Assembly: GCF_016907435.1 (NCBI RefSeq)
Contig: NZ_JAFBBZ010000001.1
Location: forward strand, 3,286,001-3,350,000
Length of the DNA stretch: 64,000 nucleotides
Source: Nocardioides salarius
Lineage (GTDB): Bacteria; Actinomycetota; Actinomycetes; Propionibacteriales; Nocardioidaceae
Direction: 5' to 3'
The notes below the pieces were generated by a model that saw only the letters and a list, made by a program, of their open reading frames with translations, was not told where the DNA came from and made no database searches. This document shows positions 9,221 to 17,452 of the stretch, in pieces. A program made the translations under genes and the position numbers. The stretch's first letter is position 1. Each line of letters opens with the position of its first letter.

Positions 9221-10402
9221 ATGACGAGCACCGGTTTCGAGCTGTCCCGCGAGCACGAGGAGTTCCGCGCCAGCGTGCGCGAGTTCGCCGCCGCCGAGAT
9301 CGCGCCACACGCCGCGCAGTGGGACCGTGACCACCACTTCCCGGTCGACGTGGTGCGCAAGATGGGCGCGATGGGCCTCTTCGGCCTCACCGCTCCCGAG
9401 GAGTTCGGGGGCGCCGGTGAGGACGGCGACTTCACGAGCCTGTGCGTGGCGATCGAGGAGATCGGTCGCGTCGACCAGTCGATGGGCATCACCCTGCAGG
9501 CCGGCGTGGGCCTGGGCATCAACCCGCTGCTCACCTACGGCACCGAGGAGCAGAAGAAGCAGTGGCTGCCCGACCTGGTCGCCGGCGAGCGGCTCGCGGG
9601 CTTCGGGCTCACCGAGCCCGGGGCCGGCTCCGACGCCGGGGCCACCCGCACCAAGGCGGTGCTCGACGGTGGGGAGTGGGTCCTCGACGGGTCCAAGCAG
9701 TTCATCACCAACTCGGGCTCCGAGATCACCTCCCTGGTCACCGTCACCGCCCGCACCGGCACCCGCGAGGACGGGCGGCCCGAGATCTCCACGATCATGG
9801 TGCCGGCCGGCACGCCCGGCTTCACAGCCGAGAAGGCCTACGACAAGCTCGGCTGGCACGCCTCCGACACGCATCCGCTCAGCTTCGAGTCCTGCCGGGT
9901 GCCGGCCGAGAACCTGCTGGGCCAGCAGGGTCGCGGCTACGCGCAGTTCCTGGCCACGCTCGACGACGGCCGGGTGGCCATCTCGGCGCTCTCGGTGGGC
10001 TGCATCCAGGCCTGCCTCGACATGAGCCTGGCCTACGCCGGCGAGCGTCAGACCTTCGGCGGCCCGATCGGGCGCAAGCAGGGCGTGGCCTTCCAGATCG
10101 CCGACCTCGAGGTGATGCTGCACGCCAGCCGGATGCTCACCTACCGCGCGGCGGCGCTCAAGGACGCGGGAGCGCCCTACCGGGAGTTCAAGCAGGCCGC
10201 CGCGGTCGCCAAGCTCTACTCCACCGAGTCGGCGGTCACCGCCACCCGCATCGCCACCCAGGTCTTCGGCGGGTACGGCTTCATGGAGGAGTACCCGGTG
10301 GCCCGCTTCTACCGCGACGCCAAGGTGCTCGAGATCGGGGAGGGCACCTCGGAGGTGCAGCGGATGCTCATCGCACGGGGTCTGGGCCTGCCCGTCGAGT
10401 GA
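9221..10402 (+). CDS. Acyl-CoA dehydrogenase
   Basis: A 393-residue FAD enzyme of acyl-CoA beta-oxidation or branched-chain amino-acid breakdown. Visible are the N-terminal helical domain, the FAD/substrate segment GFGLTEPGAGSDAGATRT, WHASDTHPLSFESCRVPAENLLG, and the C-terminal YGFMEEYPVARFYRDAKVLEIGEGTSEVQRMLIARGL holding the region of the catalytic glutamate. ATG 9221 was preferred to in-frame ATG 9212 because TAGCAT (9208-9213) would start RNA at about 9221. It corresponds in position to mycobacterial FadE25. The exact acyl chain is not decidable here. Confidence 0.93.
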   Translation: MTSTGFELSREHEEFRASVREFAAAEIAPHAAQWDRDHHFPVDVVRKMGAMGLFGLTAPEEFGGAGEDGDFTSLCVAIEEIGRVDQSMGITLQAGVGLGINPLLTYGTEEQKKQWLPDLVAGERLAGFGLTEPGAGSDAGATRTKAVLDGGEWVLDGSKQFITNSGSEITSLVTVTARTGTREDGRPEISTIMVPAGTPGFTAEKAYDKLGWHASDTHPLSFESCRVPAENLLGQQGRGYAQFLATLDDGRVAISALSVGCIQACLDMSLAYAGERQTFGGPIGRKQGVAFQIADLEVMLHASRMLTYRAAALKDAGAPYREFKQAAAVAKLYSTESAVTATRIATQVFGGYGFMEEYPVARFYRDAKVLEIGEGTSEVQRMLIARGLGLPVE

Positions 10403-10423
10403 GGGGCCGATAGCCTGGGCCGC

Positions 10424-11002
10424 ATGGGTGCCCGCCGACAGCGTCTCATCGGCGAGGCCGGACGCTTCCTGGCCGTCGGCGGCCTGGCCACGATCGTGGC
10501 GCTGGTGCTCTTCAACCTGTTGGTGCACGGCTTCAACACCGGCGACCACGCGCTCCTCGACGACCGGCCGATCCTGGCCTACGTGCTGGCCAACACCGTG
10601 GGCATGGTGATCAGCTACCGCGGCACCCGGATGTGGGCCTTCCGCGACCGGCCGACGCGGCACGCCGACGGCGGCCGCTCGGCGTTCGTGGCCATCAACG
10701 TCGCGACCATGACCCTCCCCGTGCTCTGCCTCTACGTCAGCCGTGACCTGCTCGGGCTCGACGACCCGATCAGCGACAACATCTCCGCCAACGTGATCGG
10801 GCTGGCCCTCGGCGTCGCCGCGCGCTTCTGGCTCTTCCGCAGCCTGGTCTTCCGCCGCCCGATCAACCTCGGCGACATCTACCCGGCCGAGCGGGCCAGG
10901 GCGGTCGACCCCGGGGCGCCGGTCAGCCAGGCGCGGGTCCCCAGAGACCCGTCCACGAGTGGCCCAGCTCCGCCACCAGCAGTCGGAGGCGGGGCAGGCT
11001 GA
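10424..11002 (+). CDS. GtrA-family membrane protein
   Basis: A 192-residue protein with four predicted helices: FLAVGGLATIVALVLFNLLVH, PILAYVLANTVGMVISY, AFVAINVATMTLPVLCLYVS and ISANVIGLALGVAARFWLF. The GtrA hallmarks are the paired helices with RYTRAWAF-like SYRGTRMWAFRDR and ARFWLFRSLVFR. GtrA proteins are linked to moving polyprenyl-phosphate sugars across the membrane for cell-surface glycans. TAGCCT at 10411-10416 is 7 nt before the ATG. The proline-rich tail overlaps the end of maf on the opposite strand by 80 bp. Confidence 0.88.
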   Translation: MGARRQRLIGEAGRFLAVGGLATIVALVLFNLLVHGFNTGDHALLDDRPILAYVLANTVGMVISYRGTRMWAFRDRPTRHADGGRSAFVAINVATMTLPVLCLYVSRDLLGLDDPISDNISANVIGLALGVAARFWLFRSLVFRRPINLGDIYPAERARAVDPGAPVSQARVPRDPSTSGPAPPPAVGGGAG

Positions 11003-11555
11003 GGCCCACCACGTTGTGGTGGTCACCCTCGATCCCGCTCACGAACGCCCCGCCGAGGCCGTCGATGGTGAACGCCCCCGCGACGTGCAGCGGCTCGCCG
11101 GTGGCGACGTAGGCCTCGATCTCGGCGTCGGAGACGTCGGCGAAGTGCACGGTCGTCGAGACCGTCGCCTCCGCGACCCGGCCGGTGGCGGTGTCGTGCA
11201 GGCTGTGGCCGCTGTGCAGCACGCCCGTGCGTCCGCGCATCGCCCGCCAGCGCTCGACCGCCTCCGGGGCGCCGCTGGGCTTGCCCAGCGCCCGGCCGTC
11301 GAGCTCGAGGACCGAGTCGCAGCCCAGCACCAGGGCCGCGGCCGGCACCTCCGGGCGGCCCACCACGGCCGCGGCCTTGAGCCCGGCCAGCGCGCCGGCG
11401 ACGTCGACCGGGGCGAGGTCGCCGACCTGCGACTCGTCGACGCCCGAGACGACGACCACCGGCTCCACGCCGGCGCTGCGCAGGGTGGCCAGGCGGGCTG
11501 GAGAGGCGGAGCCGAGGACGAGCACGGGGGCGGGGCGGGGGGTGGGCGCGGTCAC
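10923..11555 (-). CDS. maf: Maf-type nucleoside triphosphate pyrophosphatase
   Basis: A 210-residue house-cleaning enzyme that hydrolyses non-canonical or excess nucleoside triphosphates (dTTP/UTP class) to monophosphates. Motifs are VLVLGSASPARLATLRSAGV at the N-terminus, GCDSVLELDGRALGKP in the middle (catalytic Asp in CDSV), and GAFTIDGLGGAFVSGIEGDHHNVVGLSL near the C-terminus. GTG 11555 is preceded by TAGGGT at 11569-11564, gap 8 nt. It corresponds to Rv3282 in M. tuberculosis, where maf also lies near accD-accE. Confidence 0.94.
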   Translation of the reverse strand: MTAPTPRPAPVLVLGSASPARLATLRSAGVEPVVVVSGVDESQVGDLAPVDVAGALAGLKAAAVVGRPEVPAAALVLGCDSVLELDGRALGKPSGAPEAVERWRAMRGRTGVLHSGHSLHDTATGRVAEATVSTTVHFADVSDAEIEAYVATGEPLHVAGAFTIDGLGGAFVSGIEGDHHNVVGLSLPRLRLLVAELGHSWTGLWGPAPG

Positions 11556-11608
11556 GGTGCGCCACCCTACGGCGCGGGTCCGCGAGGGTGCCTTGGCACA
11601 CTGGCACC

Positions 11609-12595
11609 GTGCGCGCGCCCCGTCCCCTGCTGCTGGTCGTCGCCCTGGTCGCGGTCGTGGCGGCCGCGGCGCTGGTGCTGAGCAGGCTCGGCGGCCCCGG
11701 ACCGCAGGAGAGCAACCAGCTGGCCGAGCGGGGGCAGTACGTCGACCCCGGGGCCAAGGCGGTCGCGGCCGCGGCCCAGGCGCGCGCCGACGGCGACGTC
11801 GCGCGCGCCGAGCTCTTCGAGGAGCTGGCCTCGGTGCCCTCGGGCATCTGGTTGACCCCCGAGCAGCACCCGGTGGGCGTGGTCGGTGACTACGTCACCG
11901 CCCTGGTGACCGGCGCCGACGAGCTCGACGAGGTCCCGCTCCTGGTCGTCTACGGCGTGCCCGAGCGCGACTGCGCCGGCCTGCTCTCCGCCGGTGGCCT
12001 CTCGCCGGAGGACTACCCGACCTGGGTCGGCGAGATCGCCACCGCGCTCGAGCTGGCCCCCGGGCCGGCGGTCGTCGTGCTCGAGCCCGACGCCCTGGCC
12101 ACCGCCCAGGAGTGCGGACGCCGCGCCGACCGGGTCGAGCAGATCGCGACGGCGGTCGGGCTGCTCGCCCGGTCCGGGGTGACGACGTACGTCGACGCGG
12201 GCCACTCCGACTGGGTGGGCGCGCGGTCGATGGCGCGGCTGCTCGAGGAGGTCGGGGTCGAGCGGGTCCGCGGCTTCGCGACGAACGTGTCGAACTTCCA
12301 GCGCGACGACGACGAGCGCGCCTACGCCGAGACGCTCGACGAGCTCGTGCCCGGCGAGCAGCACTGGCTGATCGACCGCGGCCGCAACGGCAGCGGGGCC
12401 AGCGAGGACTGGTGCAACCCGGCGGGGGCCACGCTCGGGCAGCGTCCCGGCTTCGTCGACGACGGCACCGGCCTCGACGCCTTCGTGTGGGTCAAGCCGC
12501 CGGGGGAGTCCGACGGGACCTGCGCCGGCGGACCGCCGGCGGGCGAGTTCTGGCCGGAGGGCGCCTGGCGCCTGGCGGGGGACCCGGGGACCTAG
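11609..12595 (+). CDS. Secreted or membrane-anchored glycoside hydrolase family 6 protein (endoglucanase-like)
   Basis: A 328-residue protein with an N-terminal signal or anchor helix (PLLLVVALVAVVAAAALVL) and a GH6 catalytic domain. Family signatures are VVVLEPDALATA, TTYVDAGHSDWVG (catalytic acid region), GFATNVSNFQ, DWCNPAGATLGQRPG and DAFVWVKPPGESDGTC. GH6 enzymes cut beta-1,4-glucans by inversion. No carbohydrate-binding module is present, so action on cellulose is unproven. GTG 11609 was chosen over in-frame GTG 11588 because it puts the basic residues directly before the hydrophobic helix. Confidence 0.92.
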   Translation: MRAPRPLLLVVALVAVVAAAALVLSRLGGPGPQESNQLAERGQYVDPGAKAVAAAAQARADGDVARAELFEELASVPSGIWLTPEQHPVGVVGDYVTALVTGADELDEVPLLVVYGVPERDCAGLLSAGGLSPEDYPTWVGEIATALELAPGPAVVVLEPDALATAQECGRRADRVEQIATAVGLLARSGVTTYVDAGHSDWVGARSMARLLEEVGVERVRGFATNVSNFQRDDDERAYAETLDELVPGEQHWLIDRGRNGSGASEDWCNPAGATLGQRPGFVDDGTGLDAFVWVKPPGESDGTCAGGPPAGEFWPEGAWRLAGDPGT

Positions 12596-12666
12596 GTGGG
12601 CCGCCCCCAGGTGGGACTGGGAGGGACTCCGTGGAGGGTGAGGGGGCCCGTTGTTAGTCTTCGGCC

Positions 12667-13617
12667 ATGACAGCGGACGCGTGGACCGCGGTGATCGTCG
12701 AGGACGACCCGGACGTCCGCGACCTCATCGACATCGTGCTCACCCAGTCCGGCTTCCAGACGGTCCTGGCCGAGGACGGACCCTCCGGGGTGGAGGCGGT
12801 GCGCCGCCACGATCCGCTCATCACCACCCTCGACGTCAACATGCCGGGGATGGACGGCTTCGCGGTCGCGAAGCGCCTGCGAGAGTTCAGCAACACCTAC
12901 CTGATCATGATCACGGCGCTGGCCGACGAGATCGACGTGGTGCAGGGCTTCGAGGCCGGCGCCGACGACTACCTGGTCAAGCCGTTCCGGCCCCGCGAGC
13001 TGCGGGCGCGCGCCGACTCGATGCTGCGCCGCCCGCGCGAGCGAGTCGAGCAGCCGGTGCCGCCCGCCGCTGCGCCCGAGACCCCGGCGCCGGCGCGCGA
13101 GCCGGAGTCGTGGGCCGCCCAGGCGGCCCGTGACCTGCAGGAGCAGTCCCTGCCCCCGCGGCAGGCGACCCCGCCGGCGCCCCGCCACGCGGCGCCGCCG
13201 CCCCCGGTCGAGCCCCCTGAGCCCGTCAGCCACCTGCACGCCGTCGCCCAGCCGCACCCGCCGGAGCAGGCCGGTCCGGCAGCCGACGGCTCGTGGGTGC
13301 GCTTCAACGGCCTCGCGCTCAACAACGAGACCCGCAGCGTCACCGTGGGCGGGACCGGCGTCGAGCTGACCCGCACCGAGTTCGACCTGCTCGCCTCGCT
13401 GCTCAGCACCGGGCGACGGGTGCGCTCCAAGGCCGACCTGGTGCTGACGATGCGCGGGCAGCAGTACGTGACGTCCTACTTCGTCAACGAGGCCGACAAG
13501 CGCTCCGTCGAGGTGCACATCGCCAACCTGCGCCGCAAGATCGGTGACGACAGCACCAACCCGCGCTTCGTCGAGACCGTGCGCGGCGTCGGCTACCGGC
13601 TGGCCGAGGCGACCTGA
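12667..13617 (+). CDS. OmpR-family response regulator with long Pro/Ala-rich linker (orphan)
   Basis: A 316-residue two-component regulator. The receiver domain (1-117) carries the acidic pocket EDDPD, phospho-acceptor D56 (TTLDVNMPGMDG), T83 and K105 (LVKPF). Residues about 124-208 form an unusually long Pro/Ala/Gln linker. The C-terminal winged helix (210-314) ends with VEVHIANLRRKIGDD and FVETVRGVGYRL. OmpR proteins usually have a linker under 20 residues. No histidine kinase gene is adjacent. TAGTCT at 12655-12660 lies 6 nt before the ATG, predicting a leaderless message. Confidence 0.93.
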   Translation: MTADAWTAVIVEDDPDVRDLIDIVLTQSGFQTVLAEDGPSGVEAVRRHDPLITTLDVNMPGMDGFAVAKRLREFSNTYLIMITALADEIDVVQGFEAGADDYLVKPFRPRELRARADSMLRRPRERVEQPVPPAAAPETPAPAREPESWAAQAARDLQEQSLPPRQATPPAPRHAAPPPPVEPPEPVSHLHAVAQPHPPEQAGPAADGSWVRFNGLALNNETRSVTVGGTGVELTRTEFDLLASLLSTGRRVRSKADLVLTMRGQQYVTSYFVNEADKRSVEVHIANLRRKIGDDSTNPRFVETVRGVGYRLAEAT

Positions 13618-13835
13618 GGGTCCCGCGGGACTGGTCGCCAGTGCGAGAGGCGCGGGCTCGGTCCGCGATTCGCTAGGCGATCTGGCTGGTGCTGGCGGGC
13701 TCGAAGGTAGTTCCATCCCCACGCGATGAGCACGAACGTGAGCACCGCTACTGGCTGCGCATGCCTGAAATCTGGCACAGATGCCCACCGGCCCAACCGC
13801 CATCCGCTCATGCCTCGCACGGGGCGGCTAGCGAG
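13618..13835. other. Intergenic stretch, lower GC, no convincing gene
   Basis: This 218-bp gap opens the lower-GC insert. The minus strand holds a 75-codon open frame (13820-13593) with one hydrophobic segment (VAVLTFVLIAWGWNYLRA). It overlaps the response regulator's end, has no Shine-Dalgarno or -10 box, and could be a gene remnant. A self-complementary GTCCCGCGGGAC follows the response-regulator stop. Confidence 0.4.
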
Positions 13836-14825
13836 TCATGAGTCCGTCAGGCGCGTTCGATCTTCCGGGACGACCATGACCGGAAGGTCGAGCGCGTCGC
13901 TGAGGATCGTCTGGAGGTCGCCCCGGTCCGGCAGCGGCGGCGCCATTCCTACGATCAGACCTGAGCCGTCGCCGCAGCCGTAGCTCGAGGACCAGCGATC
14001 GCGATGCCCGTACTCGCGCAGCACACCCTGCAGCTGCCGCTGCGCACGTTGGATGTCCAGCCGCGAGTAGTCGACTGACTCGACGATGACTGTGACTCCG
14101 TCGGGCCGTGTTCCGTTGAGCGCGAGCACTTCTTGGGGTGCCGGGGCCTTCCACTGAAGCAGAACAGCGCCTGCGTCCTGCCAGAGGGCGATCCCGGCGG
14201 CGCCTGACAGGTCTCGGGTTGCGCTCCGGACGTCGTTGAGCGCTGGCTGAAGCAGCCATTGCAGGACCTGGCGGACCTGTCCGTCGGCGTCGACCCCCGC
14301 TGTCGCCGCCGTGGGGTCCCATTCGAAGACGTGGGCCACGCCGACTTCCCGCAGCTCCGCCACCACGGCGGGGTCGGCGTAAGAATCCGGGTCCCCGCTG
14401 TCATCTACGACGAGGGCCACCACCCCCAGGGGACTGGGCGCGGCGTGGCGCACCTGCACCGAGCTGAGCGTGGTGAGTCGACGTAGGACCTGCTGTTGAG
14501 TCTCGAGGTCGGCGATCGTGGTGGTCTCGGTGAAGACCCGGTTCTCGGTGGGGCACTCGAACAGCTGGTCCTGCGGTGACGGTGCGGCGGTCGCCGGCCG
14601 CGGCTGCACCGGACGTGGTGTGGGGCCGGAGCCTGCCAACGACTGGCTCCCCACCGCGATCGCCACCACGAGACCTGCCACGCCGAAGGCGGTGCCGAAC
14701 GCGCGTCGTCGGCGGGCCCGCCGTACGCGGGCATGGATGGCGCGTGGAGCGTGAACCGTCGGTCGTAGGGACCCCGACATCCGACGCAGGGCGTCGTGCA
14801 GGTCGTCCTCCGGTGTCTGGTTCAT
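13836..14825 (-). CDS. One-pass membrane protein coupled to a sigma factor (putative anti-sigma partner)
   Basis: A 329-residue protein I do not recognise as a named family. It has about 45 cytoplasmic residues, very basic (HARVRRARRRR), one transmembrane helix (AFGVAGLVVAIAVGSQSL) and an external domain of about 260 residues with cysteines in LFECPTENR and SSSYGCGDGSG that could pair. Its ATG overlaps the upstream sigma stop (TGATG), which implies coupled translation in the manner of sigma/anti-sigma pairs. The zinc anti-sigma motif HxxxCxxC is absent, so an anti-sigma role is inference from context only. Confidence 0.6.
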   Translation of the reverse strand: MNQTPEDDLHDALRRMSGSLRPTVHAPRAIHARVRRARRRRAFGTAFGVAGLVVAIAVGSQSLAGSGPTPRPVQPRPATAAPSPQDQLFECPTENRVFTETTTIADLETQQQVLRRLTTLSSVQVRHAAPSPLGVVALVVDDSGDPDSYADPAVVAELREVGVAHVFEWDPTAATAGVDADGQVRQVLQWLLQPALNDVRSATRDLSGAAGIALWQDAGAVLLQWKAPAPQEVLALNGTRPDGVTVIVESVDYSRLDIQRAQRQLQGVLREYGHRDRWSSSYGCGDGSGLIVGMAPPLPDRGDLQTILSDALDLPVMVVPEDRTRLTDS

Positions 14826-15310
14826 CAAGTCCCTCCCACTTCCTCGCGCGCTTCGGCGCGTGCTCGCATCCGGGACAGCCCGCGCGAAAGATGACTACGT
14901 GCAGTGCCGATGGAGCAACCGAGCTGCTCAGCGAGCCCGTCGTAGTCGAGGTCCTCCAGCACCCGCAGCACCACCGCTGTCCGCTGCTGAGGAGTCAGCG
15001 TGTTGAGCGCGTCGATGAGCCACGGGTCGACCGGGTCGACGATCTCCACGGGGGCCTGGCGGTCGGGAACCGCACCAGGCAGCACCTCGCGCCGCGAGCG
15101 ACGAGCCCTGTCGATGTTGAGCCGCACCAGCGTGGTCCGCGCATAGCCGCCGGGGTTGTCCGACGCCAGTCGCCTCCACCGCACACCGACCCGTGTCAGC
15201 GACTCCTGAACCAGATCCCAGGCGTCGTGCGGGTTGCCAGCAAGCGCATGAGCGAGCCCGAGCAACCGGGGCGTCTCCGCCTCCACGAATTCCTCGAAGT
15301 CCCTGCTCAC
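14825..15310 (-). CDS. SigE-family RNA polymerase sigma factor (ECF-like)
   Basis: A 161-residue sigma-70 family protein with region 2 (FEEFVEAETPRLLGLAHALAG, DLVQESLTRVGVRWRRL, NPGGYARTTLVRLNIDRARRSRR) and region 4 (LTPQQRTAVVLRVLEDLDYDGLAEQLGCSIGTARSHLSRGL). The aYvRttlvrl pattern is that of the actinobacterial SigE-family group rather than classical ECF proteins. GTG 15310 was selected because AGGAAGG precedes it by about 5 nt. The frame is open to 15352 without support. It is coupled to the membrane protein downstream. Confidence 0.88.
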   Translation of the reverse strand: MSRDFEEFVEAETPRLLGLAHALAGNPHDAWDLVQESLTRVGVRWRRLASDNPGGYARTTLVRLNIDRARRSRREVLPGAVPDRQAPVEIVDPVDPWLIDALNTLTPQQRTAVVLRVLEDLDYDGLAEQLGCSIGTARSHLSRGLSRMRARAEAREEVGGT

Positions 15311-15483
15311 GTCAACCTTCCTGCTGCGTCCACAGTCCCGTCCCATAGTCAACGCCGGCGAGACCTACAACGTTGAGATGTTCGGGGATCAGTTGTTGAG
15401 GACGGCGGGACTGGCGCTCGCGGGTGGGTTAGGTTCGCTTGCGCAGGGTAAGGGCTTCGCGATGCCGACCCTGGAGGAGAGCC

Positions 15484-16467
15484 GTGGGACACCCACCACT
15501 GTCCAAGCAGATGCGCGCACGCGTCATCGTCGTGATCGTGTGCTCGGCACTGCTGGTGCTGCTCATGCTTCCGCTGGCGGTCTTGTCGATCGCGCGCGGT
15601 GACGACCACGCAAGGACCGCCGGGATCATGGCCATCGGTCTCGGGCTCCCTGCCGTGTTCGGCGCCGTGACGTGGTGGGGAGTTCGTCGCTGGCGAGCTG
15701 ATCCGGACGTGCGTCGCCGTGAGCCGAACCGGGCTGCCTCTCGCCTCCTCCTGCTCGGCAACCTGGGCGTGTTCATCGCAGGCGACCTCGTGCGCAGGCT
15801 TGTGGGAGGTCCAAGTTGGCTGGCCTGGCTGGCCGCGGGGCTTGTCTTCCTCGTCGGCGCTCTGGTCGTCTTCTACGCCGCGAAGCGTCAGGACCCGCGT
15901 CTGCACCTCTTTCGGAGACCAGACCCACTTCCCGAGGACGGGGACAGTCCCGACGACAAGAGGTCTGCTGCGCCGCAGGAGAGCCCAGGTGCCAGCCCAT
16001 CGGCCAGGGCGCCGGCGCCGAGCACGAAGTCGCGGCGCACCTGGACTCGGCTCGGGCGCTACGTGTTGGCCGCACCGGTAGTCGCTTTGATGGCTGTCGC
16101 GTTGCTGAACGATCCTGGCCGCCTTGGCGAGAGGTCGAGTGCGGCGGACATGCCGGTCGCGGGCTTCGTGGGCATCGCCGGGGTCATGACAGCCCTCTTT
16201 GCTGGCATGTGGGCAATGTCGGAGTACAGACACCGCACGATCATCGCCACCATTCAAGTAGCCGTCGTCTGGCTCGGCGGGCTGCTCTTCGTGACTGGCG
16301 TTCGTACCGAGACGACACTTCTGGATGTGGCGGAGGACGTGGTTCTGCTCGCCACCACGTTGCTCCAGGTCGTCCCCGTGCGGCGTGAAGGCGAAGCCAG
16401 CACCAGCGAGCTGTCTCCGGGCGCGGTGAATCACCCGATCGGTAGCAGGGCGGACGGCACGTCCTGA
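15484..16467 (+). CDS. Polytopic membrane protein of unknown function
   Basis: A 327-residue protein with about eight predicted helices: four in the first half (starting RVIVVIVCSALLVLLMLPLAVL), a charged Pro/Ser/Ala-rich cytoplasmic loop (about residues 140-190), then four more (RYVLAAPVVALMAVALL to DVAEDVVLLATTLLQVV). I recognise no family. GTG 15484 follows a strong GGAGGAGA at 15473-15480. It diverges from the sigma gene with 173 bp between and shares the lower GC of that pair, so all three may have arrived together. Confidence 0.7.
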   Translation: MGHPPLSKQMRARVIVVIVCSALLVLLMLPLAVLSIARGDDHARTAGIMAIGLGLPAVFGAVTWWGVRRWRADPDVRRREPNRAASRLLLLGNLGVFIAGDLVRRLVGGPSWLAWLAAGLVFLVGALVVFYAAKRQDPRLHLFRRPDPLPEDGDSPDDKRSAAPQESPGASPSARAPAPSTKSRRTWTRLGRYVLAAPVVALMAVALLNDPGRLGERSSAADMPVAGFVGIAGVMTALFAGMWAMSEYRHRTIIATIQVAVVWLGGLLFVTGVRTETTLLDVAEDVVLLATTLLQVVPVRREGEASTSELSPGAVNHPIGSRADGTS

Positions 16468-16717
16468 CCACACGACGCGCGCTCAGCTGCCACAGGCAGC
16501 GCGACCGAGCTGATGCGGGGCGCGGTGCGTCAGGGGGAACGAGGTGATCTGTTCCCTCTCGGCGATGACGCGCTCCGTGTCCTCCGGGAAGACGAACGGC
16601 CGAAGGCGCCGGCGGTCTGGCGGCCGCCCCAGCGGGCATCGCGTCCACTTCCATGGACGCCGGGCGAGGACCAGGGTCGGCCGGGTCTCGTCGAGACGTA
16701 GCCAGCGGAAGGGACGC
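16468..16717. other. Intergenic stretch without a supportable gene
   Basis: No frame in this 250-bp gap has a family pattern or start signal. GGGAAC ... GTTCCC forms a short inverted repeat near 16536-16558. GC composition returns here to that of the surrounding chromosome, so this may be the right edge of the lower-GC insert. Confidence 0.4.
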
Positions 16718-17452
16718 CTAGTTGGCGTTGACGGGGATCTTGGCCTTCTCGGTCTTCTTCTCGGACTCGAAGATCGCGATCGGCACGGTCTGCTTGACCG
16801 TGCGCTGCACGAAGCTGCTGCTGCCCGGCCGCTCCTGGATCGAGACCTTGGCGGTGAAGGTGAGCTCGATGCCGCGGGTGTCGAGCGAGGTGCCCTTGAT
16901 CTTCTGGTTGCGCAGCTCGAAGGCGCCCTTGGGCGAGGTGATGAGCATGCCGTACTTGGTGCTCACGGGCTGCGGGTCGAAGGTGATGGTGCGTGCCGAG
17001 GCGTCGAGCTCGTAGGGCCGCTGGGTCTTGCCGCCGTCGCTGGTGATGGTGCGCGAGGTGACCTTGATGCGGTCGAGGTAGACCTTCCGCTTGGTGGCGA
17101 ACGGGTCGCGCAGCTTCTTGGTGAGGTCGTAGGCCTGGAAGGTGAAGGAGAAGAACTTCGCGCCGCGCGGGTACCACTCGTTGGTGCGCGGCGTCGACTT
17201 GGTGGGGTAGAGGGTGTAGACGAAGTCGACACCCTTGACGCCGTCGACGGAGATGTGGCTCTGGAAGGTGCCGTCGCGGGTGAACTGCGAGTCGTAGAGG
17301 TCGGCGGTCGCGCTGGCGCTGGGCGTCTCGGCCTCCACCGGCTCGGAGCCGCGGTCGAGCAGCGAGCACGAGCTCAGCCCCAGGCTGAGCGCGAGAGCCG
17401 CCCCGAGCAGGCCCAGGCGGTGACGGGTCCTGTCGACGTGGTGCCTGCTCAT
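16718..17452 (-). CDS. Lipoprotein coupled to a GT2 synthase, unknown function
   Basis: A 244-residue secreted lipoprotein. The signal peptide ends in a lipobox LGLSSC (lipidated Cys about residue 29), followed by a Ser/Glu/Ala-rich tether and a beta-rich domain (residues about 50-244: GTFQSHISVDGVKGVDFVYTLY and repeated IELTFTAKVSI-like strands). No family was recognised. The ATG overlaps the GT2 stop (ATGA), so the two proteins are made together. An extracytoplasmic partner of the synthase, for example a polymer-guiding or modulating subunit, is inferred only from this coupling. Confidence 0.75.
   Translation of the reverse strand: MSRHHVDRTRHRLGLLGAALALSLGLSSCSLLDRGSEPVEAETPSASATADLYDSQFTRDGTFQSHISVDGVKGVDFVYTLYPTKSTPRTNEWYPRGAKFFSFTFQAYDLTKKLRDPFATKRKVYLDRIKVTSRTITSDGGKTQRPYELDASARTITFDPQPVSTKYGMLITSPKGAFELRNQKIKGTSLDTRGIELTFTAKVSIQERPGSSSFVQRTVKQTVPIAIFESEKKTEKAKIPVNAN

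Noticed and set aside
13593..13820. Minus-strand 75-codon frame with one hydrophobic segment
   Set aside because: It overlaps the end of the response regulator, has no Shine-Dalgarno or -10 box and shows no recognisable family. Kept only as a possible remnant.
13836..14825. Zinc-binding anti-sigma domain in the sigma-coupled membrane protein
   Set aside because: The HxxxCxxC motif is not present in the N-terminal 45 residues, so only the gene coupling supports an anti-sigma role.
13618..16717. Integrative element with attachment sites around the lower-GC insert
   Set aside because: No integrase, tRNA gene or flanking direct repeat was found at either edge.
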